A DNA stretch of 64,000 nt from Saprospiraceae bacterium (GTDB lineage: Bacteria; Bacteroidota; Bacteroidia; Chitinophagales; Saprospiraceae), in NCBI GenBank assembly GCA_022448955.1, contig JAKVCU010000061.1:3854-67853 (forward strand), read 5' to 3'. Below the pieces are notes generated by a model. That model was not told the origin of the DNA. It ran no database searches and saw nothing but the letters and a program-made list of their open reading frames with translations. A program made the position numbers and the translations under genes. Numbering within the stretch: the first letter of the stretch is position 1; each line of letters starts with the position of its first letter. Shown one piece after another: positions 49,952 to 58,729 of the stretch.

Positions 49952-52900
49952 ATGAACAAGTTTCTTTGTATACTAATTTTTGTTTTATCCCTATTCAGAA
50001 TTTCGCTGAATGCGCAAGAGCATTCAGTTGCAAGAGAATGGAATGAAGTCCTTTTAGAAGCCATTCGTGGTGACTTTGCAAGGCCAACGGTACATGCTCG
50101 CAACTTATTTCATACTTCTATCGCACTTTATGATGCATGGGCAGTGTATGATGCTGGTGCAAAACCATATTTTCTTGGAAATACTCTAGGTGCTTATGAA
50201 GTACCATTTGAGGAATTCATCTACTCTGGTGATGACATCAAAGCTGCTCAAGAAGAGGCAATGAGCTACGCAGCCTACCGCATTCTTTCTCACCGTTTTT
50301 CAGAATCTCCACAAGGTTTTATTTCTCAGCAAAGGTTCAATCTTTTGATGAGCCAGTTGGGATATGATATCAATAATACTTCTACCAGTTATCAAGATGG
50401 CGATCCAGCTCATTTAGGTAATTATATTGCTGAACAAATGATTCAGTTTGGTATGCAAGATGGTTCTAATGAAGTTAACGAGTACAGCAATCAATATTAT
50501 ACTCCGATTAATCCAGATCTAGAAATGGATGCACCTGGCAATCCAGATATTATTGATCCCAATCGCTGGCAACCCCTTTCCCTAACTACATTTATTGACC
50601 AAAGTGGTAATCCATTAGTCGAAACACCTGAGTTTTTAAGTCCAGAATGGGGGAATGTCATTCCTTTTGCACTAGCAGATTCTGTTCTTACAACCTACAA
50701 TAGGAACGATAATGATTACTTAGTTTTCCATGATCCAGGTATGCCTCCACTATTAGATCCTAATGTCGCTAGTGATATCGAAAATGCATATAAATGGGGA
50801 TTCGCTATGGTCGTCACATGGTCCGCTCATTGTGATCCTTCAGATGGTGTCCTATGGGATATTTCTCCTGCATCTATTGGTAAAAACCCTGCCTTCCCTG
50901 ACAACTTTGATGATTACCCACAATTCTATGATTTATTTAACGGTGGTGATGTTGGCGAGGGTCATGATATCAATCCATACACGGGGCAAGCTTACGAACC
51001 ACAAATGGTTCCTCGTGGTGATTATGCAAGAGTTTTAGCAGAGTTCTGGGCAGATGGACCAGATTCAGAAACTCCCCCAGGCCATTGGTATACAATTCTT
51101 AACTACGTAAATGATAATCCTCTTTTAGAAAAAAAGTGGCAGGGTGAAGGTGAAGTCCTTGATGATTTGGAATGGGATGTAAAAGGCTATCTTGTTTTAG
51201 GTGGAGCAATGCACGACTGTGCCATCAGCGCATGGGGTCTTAAAGGGTGGTATGATTACATTCGACCAGTCTCTGCTATTCGGTATATGGCTGGTTTAGG
51301 CCAAAGTACCTCGCCAAATCTTCCTAGCTATCACCCTGGTGGTATCCCATACCTTCCTGGTTTCATTGAGGTAGTAGAAGATGGTGACCCATTAGCAGGT
51401 ATTAATGGCGAACATATTGGAAAAATAAAATTCCGTGCATGGAAAGGACCCGACTATATACAAAACCCTGCATCAGATGTTGCAGGTGTTGGTTGGATTT
51501 TGGGAGAAAACTGGTGGCCTTATCAGCGTCCCACATTCGTTACACCTCCTTTTGCAGGTTATGTTTCCGGACACTCAACATACTCTAGAGCAGCTGCTGA
51601 AGTACTAACCCTAATGACTGGAGATCCATTCTTCCCTGGCGGCATGGGAGAATTTGAAGCTCCTCAAAATCAATTTCTCGTATTCGAAGATGGCCCTAGC
51701 GTTGATTTGACCTTACAGTGGGCAACTTATAGAGATGCTTCTGACCAATGTAGCCTATCCAGAATTTGGGGTGGCATCCATCCACCAGCTGATGATATTC
51801 CTGGTCGTTTAATTGGTGAAAAAATTGGTGTTAATGCTTTCCATTTTGCCCAATCATTCATTATTGATCGCTCGCCAGTAGTTACGCAACTAACAGCCAA
51901 TCAACCCATAGTCAATAGCAATGATGCAGGAGAAAAACTTGAACTAAGCATTACTTACTCTCAACCAATGGATCTCACTATCGCACCTACGGTTAGCTTT
52001 ACAGAAAATGATCCAACAATCAATTCGCTCACACAGGATACGACTTCTTGGCTCAATGATACCACTTTCATTTTGAGCTTCGATATCGCTGATGTAGAAG
52101 AAACCTTAAGAGACATTCAAATCGTCATCGAAAATGCTGTTGATCTAGAAGGGAATACTCAAATTACTTTCGTAGGCCAAAACATTTTCGAAATCGATAC
52201 AGAAGACCCCATGGTCAGTACTTCTGCTTTTAGTACATCCTTAATTGCAGACAATAATGCAGGGAATCAACTAAGTATTCAAATTACTTTTAATGAAACA
52301 ATGAATACAGATAGCCTACCAGATATCCAGCTCAATAGTACCTTTCTGCTTGATAATAGTCTACTATTAGATGAACTTAATAGCCTTTGGTTGGATGAAA
52401 ATACCTACTTGGCCAATTATTTTACTTTTGATGCTGATGAAGAAATCACATCAATCGATATACTCATTACAGATGCATTAGATGCAGCAGGAAATACTTT
52501 AGTTACTTTTGAATTAGCTAATGTAATCACCATCGACACAAAAGAACCAGCCGTTGATACACTTGCCATTAATGACGTTATATTTAATGAATCTAATATT
52601 GGCGAAACGGCTATTGTAATGGAAATTACCTTCTCTGAAGAAATGAATACCGCCCTTATTCCTGCATTTAATTTCCCAAATCAAGCTACTATCTTTAACG
52701 CTATCAGCTTGAATCCAGATACTAGTGAATGGATAAGTGCTAGTCAATATAGAGCAGTTTATGAGTTAGTCGATGCAGATACAGAATTAGATGCCATTAA
52801 TGTTTTAATCACTAATGCTGTTGATCTTGCAGGAAATAATATCACGATGGAGCAAGAGATTGATTTATTCAGTATTGATACAAAGAAGCCAGTCATTGAA

Positions 52901-53839
52901 GAGGTCATAATGAGTGATTTTGTGCTAAGTGACGACGAAGTAGGTACCTCATCAGTATTCATCAATTTAATCTTTGATGAAGATATGGATATCTCTCAAG
53001 TTCCTGCTTTAAGCTTCCCTGTAGAAGATCCGTCCTCTTCGCTTTCGCTAAATGAAGAGAGTAGCCAATGGCTAACTCCGTCAACCTATCGTGCAAGATT
53101 TGACTTAGCAGATGAAAATATTGAATTAGAAGATATAGATGTCTTATTTGCTGGTACTACAGACGAGGCAGGTAATATGCTTACAGCATTTACAGCTACC
53201 GACCTATTTGATATTGATACTCGTAATCCTGAGCTCATTATCTTCTCTGCAAACACCTATGATGTTTCAAATGAAAATATTGGTGAAGATGGATTCAATT
53301 TACTAACTATTCTAGATGAAGATTTAAACACTAATATCATACCCGACATTAATTTTCCTATTGAAATGCCCCTTGGGCTAAGTTTAAATACAGATAATTC
53401 TTATTGGATTAATAGTACCACCTACTTAGCAAGTTATGATGTGGCTAATGCAATTGAATTATTGGAAGATATTGATGTAGAAATTAATGCCCTAGAAGAT
53501 TTAGCTGGAAACCCTGCTGAAAATATTTACTTTGAAAATTATTTCAACATCAACATTCCTGTTGGAACCAATGAAATTCCAGAGGAATTTGAAAACATCC
53601 TAGTTTTCCCTAATCCTACTAATATTGGCAATGATTTGAATATTCATTTCCAAGCAGTTCCAAAAGATGTGCAAATTAGAATGTATGATCTCACCGGAAA
53701 GCTCATTAAAGCTTTAGAGAATATTACGGATTCGAAAGTAGAATGGCCAACAAAAGATTTAAATTCAGGCATTTACTTCTTGCATTTCATCAGCCCTAGT
53801 GGGCAAATGGCTATAAAAGTCAACTTGATTCGATCATAA
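49952..53839 (+). CDS. Vanadium-dependent haloperoxidase/PAP2-superfamily enzyme with Ig-like repeats and T9SS sorting domain
   Basis: A signal peptide (1-21, ending SLNAQ) leads to an enzyme domain (about 25-640) that holds all three PAP2/vanadium-haloperoxidase motifs: K431-x6-R438-P, S539-G540-H541 and S603-R604-x5-H610-x3-D614 (SRIWGGIHPPADD). H610 would be the vanadate or phosphate ligand and H541 the acid-base. Five tandem Ig-like repeats of about 110-115 residues follow (about 645-1200), each ending in IDT followed by a Pro-containing turn (IDTEDP, IDTKEP, IDTKKP, IDTRNP). A T9SS type A sorting domain (from about 1213: ILVFPNPTNIG ... LNSGIYFLHF) ends the protein. Expected at the cell surface; haloperoxidase versus phosphatase cannot be decided here. 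Confidence 0.9.
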   Translation: MNKFLCILIFVLSLFRISLNAQEHSVAREWNEVLLEAIRGDFARPTVHARNLFHTSIALYDAWAVYDAGAKPYFLGNTLGAYEVPFEEFIYSGDDIKAAQEEAMSYAAYRILSHRFSESPQGFISQQRFNLLMSQLGYDINNTSTSYQDGDPAHLGNYIAEQMIQFGMQDGSNEVNEYSNQYYTPINPDLEMDAPGNPDIIDPNRWQPLSLTTFIDQSGNPLVETPEFLSPEWGNVIPFALADSVLTTYNRNDNDYLVFHDPGMPPLLDPNVASDIENAYKWGFAMVVTWSAHCDPSDGVLWDISPASIGKNPAFPDNFDDYPQFYDLFNGGDVGEGHDINPYTGQAYEPQMVPRGDYARVLAEFWADGPDSETPPGHWYTILNYVNDNPLLEKKWQGEGEVLDDLEWDVKGYLVLGGAMHDCAISAWGLKGWYDYIRPVSAIRYMAGLGQSTSPNLPSYHPGGIPYLPGFIEVVEDGDPLAGINGEHIGKIKFRAWKGPDYIQNPASDVAGVGWILGENWWPYQRPTFVTPPFAGYVSGHSTYSRAAAEVLTLMTGDPFFPGGMGEFEAPQNQFLVFEDGPSVDLTLQWATYRDASDQCSLSRIWGGIHPPADDIPGRLIGEKIGVNAFHFAQSFIIDRSPVVTQLTANQPIVNSNDAGEKLELSITYSQPMDLTIAPTVSFTENDPTINSLTQDTTSWLNDTTFILSFDIADVEETLRDIQIVIENAVDLEGNTQITFVGQNIFEIDTEDPMVSTSAFSTSLIADNNAGNQLSIQITFNETMNTDSLPDIQLNSTFLLDNSLLLDELNSLWLDENTYLANYFTFDADEEITSIDILITDALDAAGNTLVTFELANVITIDTKEPAVDTLAINDVIFNESNIGETAIVMEITFSEEMNTALIPAFNFPNQATIFNAISLNPDTSEWISASQYRAVYELVDADTELDAINVLITNAVDLAGNNITMEQEIDLFSIDTKKPVIEEVIMSDFVLSDDEVGTSSVFINLIFDEDMDISQVPALSFPVEDPSSSLSLNEESSQWLTPSTYRARFDLADENIELEDIDVLFAGTTDEAGNMLTAFTATDLFDIDTRNPELIIFSANTYDVSNENIGEDGFNLLTILDEDLNTNIIPDINFPIEMPLGLSLNTDNSYWINSTTYLASYDVANAIELLEDIDVEINALEDLAGNPAENIYFENYFNINIPVGTNEIPEEFENILVFPNPTNIGNDLNIHFQAVPKDVQIRMYDLTGKLIKALENITDSKVEWPTKDLNSGIYFLHFISPSGQMAIKVNLIRS

Positions 53840-53841
53840 AG

Positions 53842-53881
53842 AATAGGGGCAATGAATTAACTTTTGTTGCCCCTATTTTTT
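53842..53881 (+). terminator. Rho-independent terminator of the haloperoxidase-like gene
   Basis: AATAGGGGCAA (53842-53852) pairs perfectly with TTGCCCCTATT (53867-53877) around a 14-nt loop and runs into a T-run, 3 bp after the stop. Confidence 0.9.
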
Positions 53882-54037
53882 TCCATTGAGGTTTTATATC
53901 TTATTGTATACAATCAGACAATAGTATTTGCTAGATGAATCACCTCTCAATTGCTCCCACCATATAGTAAGAATAGCAATTCATAAATACAAAATTTGCG
54001 TTCCCTTAATCCATTCTTGAAATAGTTTGTTTATCAA

Positions 54038-54697
54038 ATGCCTATTTTATCATCAAAAATTAAAATCCATTACATGATGTTAGAAAGAGTTGACCATATC
54101 GTTTACGTGTGTGATCACCTCCCAACAGGTATCCAACATATTACTCATCTATTTGGTATTTCGCCAGTTTTTAGCGGTAGACACATGGCATGGGGCACAC
54201 ACAATGCCTTACTCTCATTGGGAGGTGAATGTTATTTCGAAATTATTGCCCCTGACCCTGAGAATCCAATTGAAGCTACCATATTTGACTTTCAAAATAA
54301 AGAAGAGGATCGTTTACTTACTTGGGTTTATCGACCAGAAAGTATTCAAACTTGCTACGAGTATGGCCATACAATAGGTATCCCTTTCGGGAAAATCCAA
54401 TCAGGCAGCCGTAAAAAAGTAGATGGAAGTATATTAGAGTGGAATATAAGTGATTTAAGTGTTACACTAGGCAATGGCCTCATTCCATCTTTAATAGATT
54501 GGAAAGATACTCCTCATCCTGCGCCCAATTTGCCGCAAGGCTGCACCCTAAAAAGCTTAAAAGGGATACATCCAGATGCACAAAGCATCAAAACAAAGAT
54601 GACAAAATTAGCAATAGAATTTGAGCTTGAAAAAGGCAAGACACCTATGCTATTAGCAGAAATAGAGACCCCTAATGGATTAGTACAATTACAATAA
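54038..54697 (+). CDS. VOC-superfamily (glyoxalase-like) protein
   Basis: A cytoplasmic protein of the glyoxalase/bleomycin-resistance fold, Glyoxalase_3-like subtype: LERVDHIVYVCDHLPTGIQH at the start, HNALLSLGGECYFEIIAPDP in the middle and a helical C-terminal extension (LKGIHPDAQSIKTKMTKL). The likely start is the ATG at 54074 or 54077, since LERVDHI normally begins the family; the annotated ATG adds 12 residues. Substrate unknown. The gene ends in a shared bidirectional terminator. Confidence 0.85.
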   Translation: MPILSSKIKIHYMMLERVDHIVYVCDHLPTGIQHITHLFGISPVFSGRHMAWGTHNALLSLGGECYFEIIAPDPENPIEATIFDFQNKEEDRLLTWVYRPESIQTCYEYGHTIGIPFGKIQSGSRKKVDGSILEWNISDLSVTLGNGLIPSLIDWKDTPHPAPNLPQGCTLKSLKGIHPDAQSIKTKMTKLAIEFELEKGKTPMLLAEIETPNGLVQLQ

Positions 54698-54733
54698 AAA
54701 GCGGTGATGATGTGTACATCACCACCGCTTTTT
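54696..54733. terminator. Bidirectional terminator
   Basis: AAAAAGCGGTG (54696-54706) pairs with CACCGCTTTTT (54723-54733), and inside TGATGT pairs with ACATCA, giving a 17-pair stem with a tiny loop. A/T runs at both sides serve the two convergent genes. Confidence 0.9.
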
Positions 54734-54734
54734 A

Positions 54735-57551
54735 CTATTGCTTGATCACTTTATTAGAATAAAGCCGCTTTCCTTCTTGGACCTTAATCCAATACATACC
54801 AGCTGGCCAATCGGTCATATCGATGAAGGTAGTATTATCTTGAACTCGATCTTCATGTAATAGCTGACCAGTATAATCAAATACTTGGACGACAGACCAT
54901 TTTGTATTTGTACTAGGCCAATCTATACGTACTTGCCCAATTGTCGGATTAGGTGCAATATCTACTTTATTTACCAATTCTATCTCCTCAACATTATCGA
55001 TCAAAATAGGAATTTCTACTCGTTCACTTACACACTCATTACCATCCAGCTGAATTTGCCAATCGTAGAAATAATAATATCGTGAGCCTCCAAAATTGGA
55101 AGAATTCATAGATAATATATCTTCAACTATATAGGGATAGTTAACATTTTGGCTGGACCGCTGAAGACGAGCACTTTCAAAATTGAAATGCTCTAAATTG
55201 CTTGCCTCATTGGTAGTCAGTAATAAATCCTCGGCAGGTTCTACTGAGAAATCAAGCGAAATAATATGCTCCCCTATAGGAATAAACACCTCCAAGGATT
55301 GTAATACATTACCATCCGAGTCTTGTAATTCAATAATTCTTGGGCCTTCTGTATCTGTAATTACTTTCACATTTTGAAGCGTAAATGGCATAAAGCAATC
55401 AAATTCTATACCTCCATTATATTGGTTACCACTATAATTACTTCCTGCATGATTCTCTTTCCCAGCAGAAAGAACTGGCCCTGCATAAATGGAGATATTT
55501 TCAGCAAAGTAGCTCAGGGTAGTATCATCTTCTACCATAATGGATAGCTGATTGCCATAAGCAATGACTTCATCACTTTGCTCATCAGCATACCAATGAA
55601 TACTATCTCCTATAAGATGGATAGTGACATCCCCCCCCACTATTTCTACTCCATCAAAAATTGGTTCTACTGCATCTAAGACGGTAATCCCAATAGACTC
55701 AGAATCAAATTCATCACATAAGCCTTGTATTGTAACGAAGTACGCACCAGACTCACTTACTTCAATTTCTTGGGTGGTTTCACCTGTATTCCACTCGTAG
55801 GAATCTGCCTCCGAGGAAGTCAAAACGACTGTTCCTCCTTCACAAAATTCCGTTTCACCAAATACTTCTACGATAGGTATTTCGATTGGATCCACTTCCA
55901 ACTCAATGATAGGGGAAACACTCTCACAAGCTGTTCCAGCTGATACCGTTACATTATAGCTTCCAGCTGCAATCGCTTGAATGGAGACCGTACTATCGCC
56001 AGTACTCCAATGATAATCATAGCCATCCGATACAGATAAAGTTACAGAAGAGCCTGTACAAAAAACAGTTTCTCCTTCTAAAACTAATTCTATAACAGGC
56101 GATACACAAGTATTTTCAATTACTTCTACAAATTGATTAGCTGCCAAATTTGTATGCGTATCTACGTGGCCACTTGGCCAGCGAACAATTAAGGAATCAA
56201 CGGTTTCACTTTGTCCCAAGCCAAAATGCTGTTGCATACTATTCATAATACCATAACTTTCTCCAGCACGAACTTCTCTAACTTGAATCCCCCAGTTTCC
56301 ATAAATCTCTACACGAGCACCAATCCCATTACGATTACTCAAAGTACCTTCCAGACGAACGCTAAAGAAGTTATTTTCACCACCAGTATTTAGCCATAAA
56401 ATATCATCAATGTTAGAAGGATTGGTATAAAGGTTGGCATATCCTGCATAAATATCTAGGTAGCCGTCATGATTGAGATCACCGATGGCGTATGATTCCA
56501 TATTATTCTGATCAAATAAACCATCTATTCTTGTGAAGGTATTATCCCCATTATTTTTGTAAAGATATTGTTGCGTTCCTGCGACAATGATATCTACAAA
56601 CCCATCATTATCAAAGTCACGCATAACTCCTTGAATAGCTATACCTCCAATAATCACCCCACTTTGCTCTGTAATATCTGTAAAAACACCAGTACCATCA
56701 TTTTCTAACAACATGCTAGGAAGGTCATGATTAGTAATAAAACAATCATAATCACCATCGTTGTCAATATCTTGAAAATCTGCTGTCCACGATTGTGCTC
56801 CAATTTTTAAATTAAACGAATCGGCTTGCTCTGTGAAATGACCATTCCCATCATTTAGATATAAAGCATTGATACGCCTTGGATCAGTGGGGTCATCCAC
56901 ATTCAAGCGACACTTGGCGATATATAGGTCGATATCTCCATCATTATCAAAGTCAGTCCAAATACTACCATAGTTACCTGAATTATCTGAGGCCGGCGTA
57001 GTTTGCATATCGATCCAATCATCTGCGGGGATAAAATTACCATTTCCGTCATTTTGCCAAATTCTACTTTCTGCATCATCGTGGCAACCAAAATAGTCTA
57101 CAAATCCATCATTATTAATATCAACTAAATTAGATCCCTGCAAAAATAAACCAGGGCCAGGTAAGTCTTCTAGCGTGTATTCAGTACCTTCTTCATTCGC
57201 TTTCGCTAAATGTACCCCATCATAGGCTCCTCCAGTAATGATATCATTAAGGCCATTATTATCGACATCTGCAGCACACATACTCCACTGATTGTTGTCC
57301 GAAACCGTACCAATAAGTTTCGTTTCAAAGGAAGTAGCCCCCATAGTTTGATATTCCACTAGTAAAAATTTAGCATCTGCTAATCGTATGATATCATCCA
57401 ATCCATCATTATTCACATCTAATACACCAATGGCTACACCACTATGCACGCCATCCGTTGCCAATCGTTCATTCGCATTTCGGAAGCCTATTTGCCCGTA
57501 ACAAATTTGTAACCCACAAACTAAACTCAAAAAAATGTAAAATTTCTTCAT
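54735..57551 (-). CDS. Secreted FG-GAP/UnbV protein with Ig-like domains and T9SS sorting domain
   Basis: A signal peptide (1-19, ending QICYGQ) is followed by an FG-GAP/VCBS beta-propeller (about 25-395) with repeated Ca-binding loops such as DVNNDGLDD, DFDNDGDID, DIDNDGDYD and DLNHDGYLD. An ASPIC/UnbV domain spans about 405-475 (GIGARVEIYG, QQHFGLGQSETVDSLIVRWP). Ig-like domains (about 485-640) and a beta-rich part (about 660-850) follow, and a T9SS type A sorting domain starts near 867 (VDIAPNPTIGQVRIDW ... WPAGMYWIKV). The protein should be placed on the surface. Related proteins bind ligands or act in adhesion; no enzyme activity is visible. Confidence 0.9.
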   Translation of the reverse strand: MKKFYIFLSLVCGLQICYGQIGFRNANERLATDGVHSGVAIGVLDVNNDGLDDIIRLADAKFLLVEYQTMGATSFETKLIGTVSDNNQWSMCAADVDNNGLNDIITGGAYDGVHLAKANEEGTEYTLEDLPGPGLFLQGSNLVDINNDGFVDYFGCHDDAESRIWQNDGNGNFIPADDWIDMQTTPASDNSGNYGSIWTDFDNDGDIDLYIAKCRLNVDDPTDPRRINALYLNDGNGHFTEQADSFNLKIGAQSWTADFQDIDNDGDYDCFITNHDLPSMLLENDGTGVFTDITEQSGVIIGGIAIQGVMRDFDNDGFVDIIVAGTQQYLYKNNGDNTFTRIDGLFDQNNMESYAIGDLNHDGYLDIYAGYANLYTNPSNIDDILWLNTGGENNFFSVRLEGTLSNRNGIGARVEIYGNWGIQVREVRAGESYGIMNSMQQHFGLGQSETVDSLIVRWPSGHVDTHTNLAANQFVEVIENTCVSPVIELVLEGETVFCTGSSVTLSVSDGYDYHWSTGDSTVSIQAIAAGSYNVTVSAGTACESVSPIIELEVDPIEIPIVEVFGETEFCEGGTVVLTSSEADSYEWNTGETTQEIEVSESGAYFVTIQGLCDEFDSESIGITVLDAVEPIFDGVEIVGGDVTIHLIGDSIHWYADEQSDEVIAYGNQLSIMVEDDTTLSYFAENISIYAGPVLSAGKENHAGSNYSGNQYNGGIEFDCFMPFTLQNVKVITDTEGPRIIELQDSDGNVLQSLEVFIPIGEHIISLDFSVEPAEDLLLTTNEASNLEHFNFESARLQRSSQNVNYPYIVEDILSMNSSNFGGSRYYYFYDWQIQLDGNECVSERVEIPILIDNVEEIELVNKVDIAPNPTIGQVRIDWPSTNTKWSVVQVFDYTGQLLHEDRVQDNTTFIDMTDWPAGMYWIKVQEGKRLYSNKVIKQ

Positions 57552-58160
57552 GAATATTTACTTGATTTCAAAAAATTAAAGGCCATGAAACGAGCATAAT
57601 TTTTACAGATATCCTATCCACGTCCTTATTAGCTATAAAATTATCTTAAAATACCTACTTCTCACGAATTGGAAAAACAGAACTTAGGAAAAGAAATACA
57701 GCTTACAAAAAATCAAGAAAATCTGTTTGTAGTTAAAAATTCCAATTTTGCTCTAAAATTTAATTACAATTAATTTTTCATTTCATTTATAATTCACTAA
57801 ATTTAATAGGCTCTCAGATGTAATTGGATTTTTTAATCACCCTTAGCAACAATTTTGCAAAAAAAATCTTCTTTAATGATTACCTTTTTTTCACAAAAGG
57901 TATTAATAAGTGTATTTCATTATTATTAATAGATGAAGTTAATATGTTTATTAAATTAAAAATCATTTTCGTGAGGGTATTCTTTTTTGCGCTTAGCTGT
58001 TCAAATTAGATGTTCAAACAACGGAACTTTGATGATAAAATGGGAGCATACGCTATTTCATTGGTTAATGATATTACTGATCATGTCAATACCTGTGAAA
58101 TACTATCGACTTGTCATCAATGATGAATGAAACATTCAATAAACATTCCTCAAATTGATT
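57552..58160. other. Long AT-rich intergenic region
   Basis: The 57552-58729 gap is the longest in the window (1178 bp). The part before R1d is strongly AT-rich with homopolymer runs and only chance frames; no promoter or RNA was recognised. The text TTCAAACAACGGAACTTTG near 58012 faintly recalls R2 ends but has no partner. Confidence 0.35.
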
Positions 58161-58340
58161 TTAAGTATTTTGCCCGAAACCGTGCCTGACGGTAGGCTGG
58201 AATTGGTACAATGAAATTTCAGCCACAGGCTGACAGCTTTACATTCGCTCATAAATCATGCGTAACTTACCTGTCCTCAGTTACCTACAATTTTCGAGTG
58301 AACAATCTTATTGTACATGCAATTTTGTCTAGGCACTTAA
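58161..58340 (+). repeat. R1d: full-length copy of dispersed repeat R1 (best-defined ends)
   Basis: A 180-bp copy that begins TTAAGTATTTTGCCCGAAAC and ends TTTTGTCTAGGCACTTAA, so its ends are TTAAGT/ACTTAA inverted. Inside are a CCTGAC...GTAGGC version of the GC-rich palindrome, TCAGCC-aca-GGCTGA, and the central hairpin TTCGCTC (58244-58250) with GAGTGAA (58296-58302) plus GTAAC/GTTAC. Confidence 0.8.
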
Positions 58341-58729
58341 GCCACTACACGATATACTTTATATATACATCTATAAACAAACTAATTACTGCCACCTTAT
58401 AAATGCATCAGCCTTCGGCTGTAACATCATCTTTTATGTGTTACAGGAAAAATTGGGTTAATTCATCTGCGCTTAAGCAAGGTTCTTACAACATAATAAT
58501 GTGATATAAAAAATAACACACCGTTCTTTCCAAAAGGTTAATCAAGATTTAGATCGTGTTTGGGAATTCATTCTTTCAGTTGATTTGGTCATTAATCAGC
58601 CTGATAATGGCATGCTGCGCTTATCAATAACTGGCAAGGCAAAAGCATCAGCCTGAACTGACTATTACGTGTGGCCTGAGTGCTGAACCACATTCAGAAC
58701 AGTATTTGATCATATTATGATGATTTATT
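58341..58729. other. Intergenic region before the second CHAT gene
   Basis: There is no gene with a start codon. A 49-codon open stretch without ATG start (58510-58656) has more ordinary base composition than its surroundings and may be a gene remnant, but no family could be named. A small hairpin, CAGCCttcgGGCTG (about 58409-58420), is also present. Confidence 0.35.

Noticed and set aside
57824-58009. 61-aa frame in the long AT-rich gap
   Set aside because: Phe/Ile/Lys-rich translation of AT-rich DNA without promoter or neighbours; looks like chance.
58211-58402. 63-aa frame
   Set aside because: It lies mostly inside repeat R1d, and the other R1 copies do not keep the frame open.
58510-58656. 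49-codon open stretch (text such as DLDRVWEFILSVDLV) before the second CHAT gene
   Set aside because: There is no start codon at its beginning, it is short and no family is recognised; it may be a remnant but cannot be supported as a gene.
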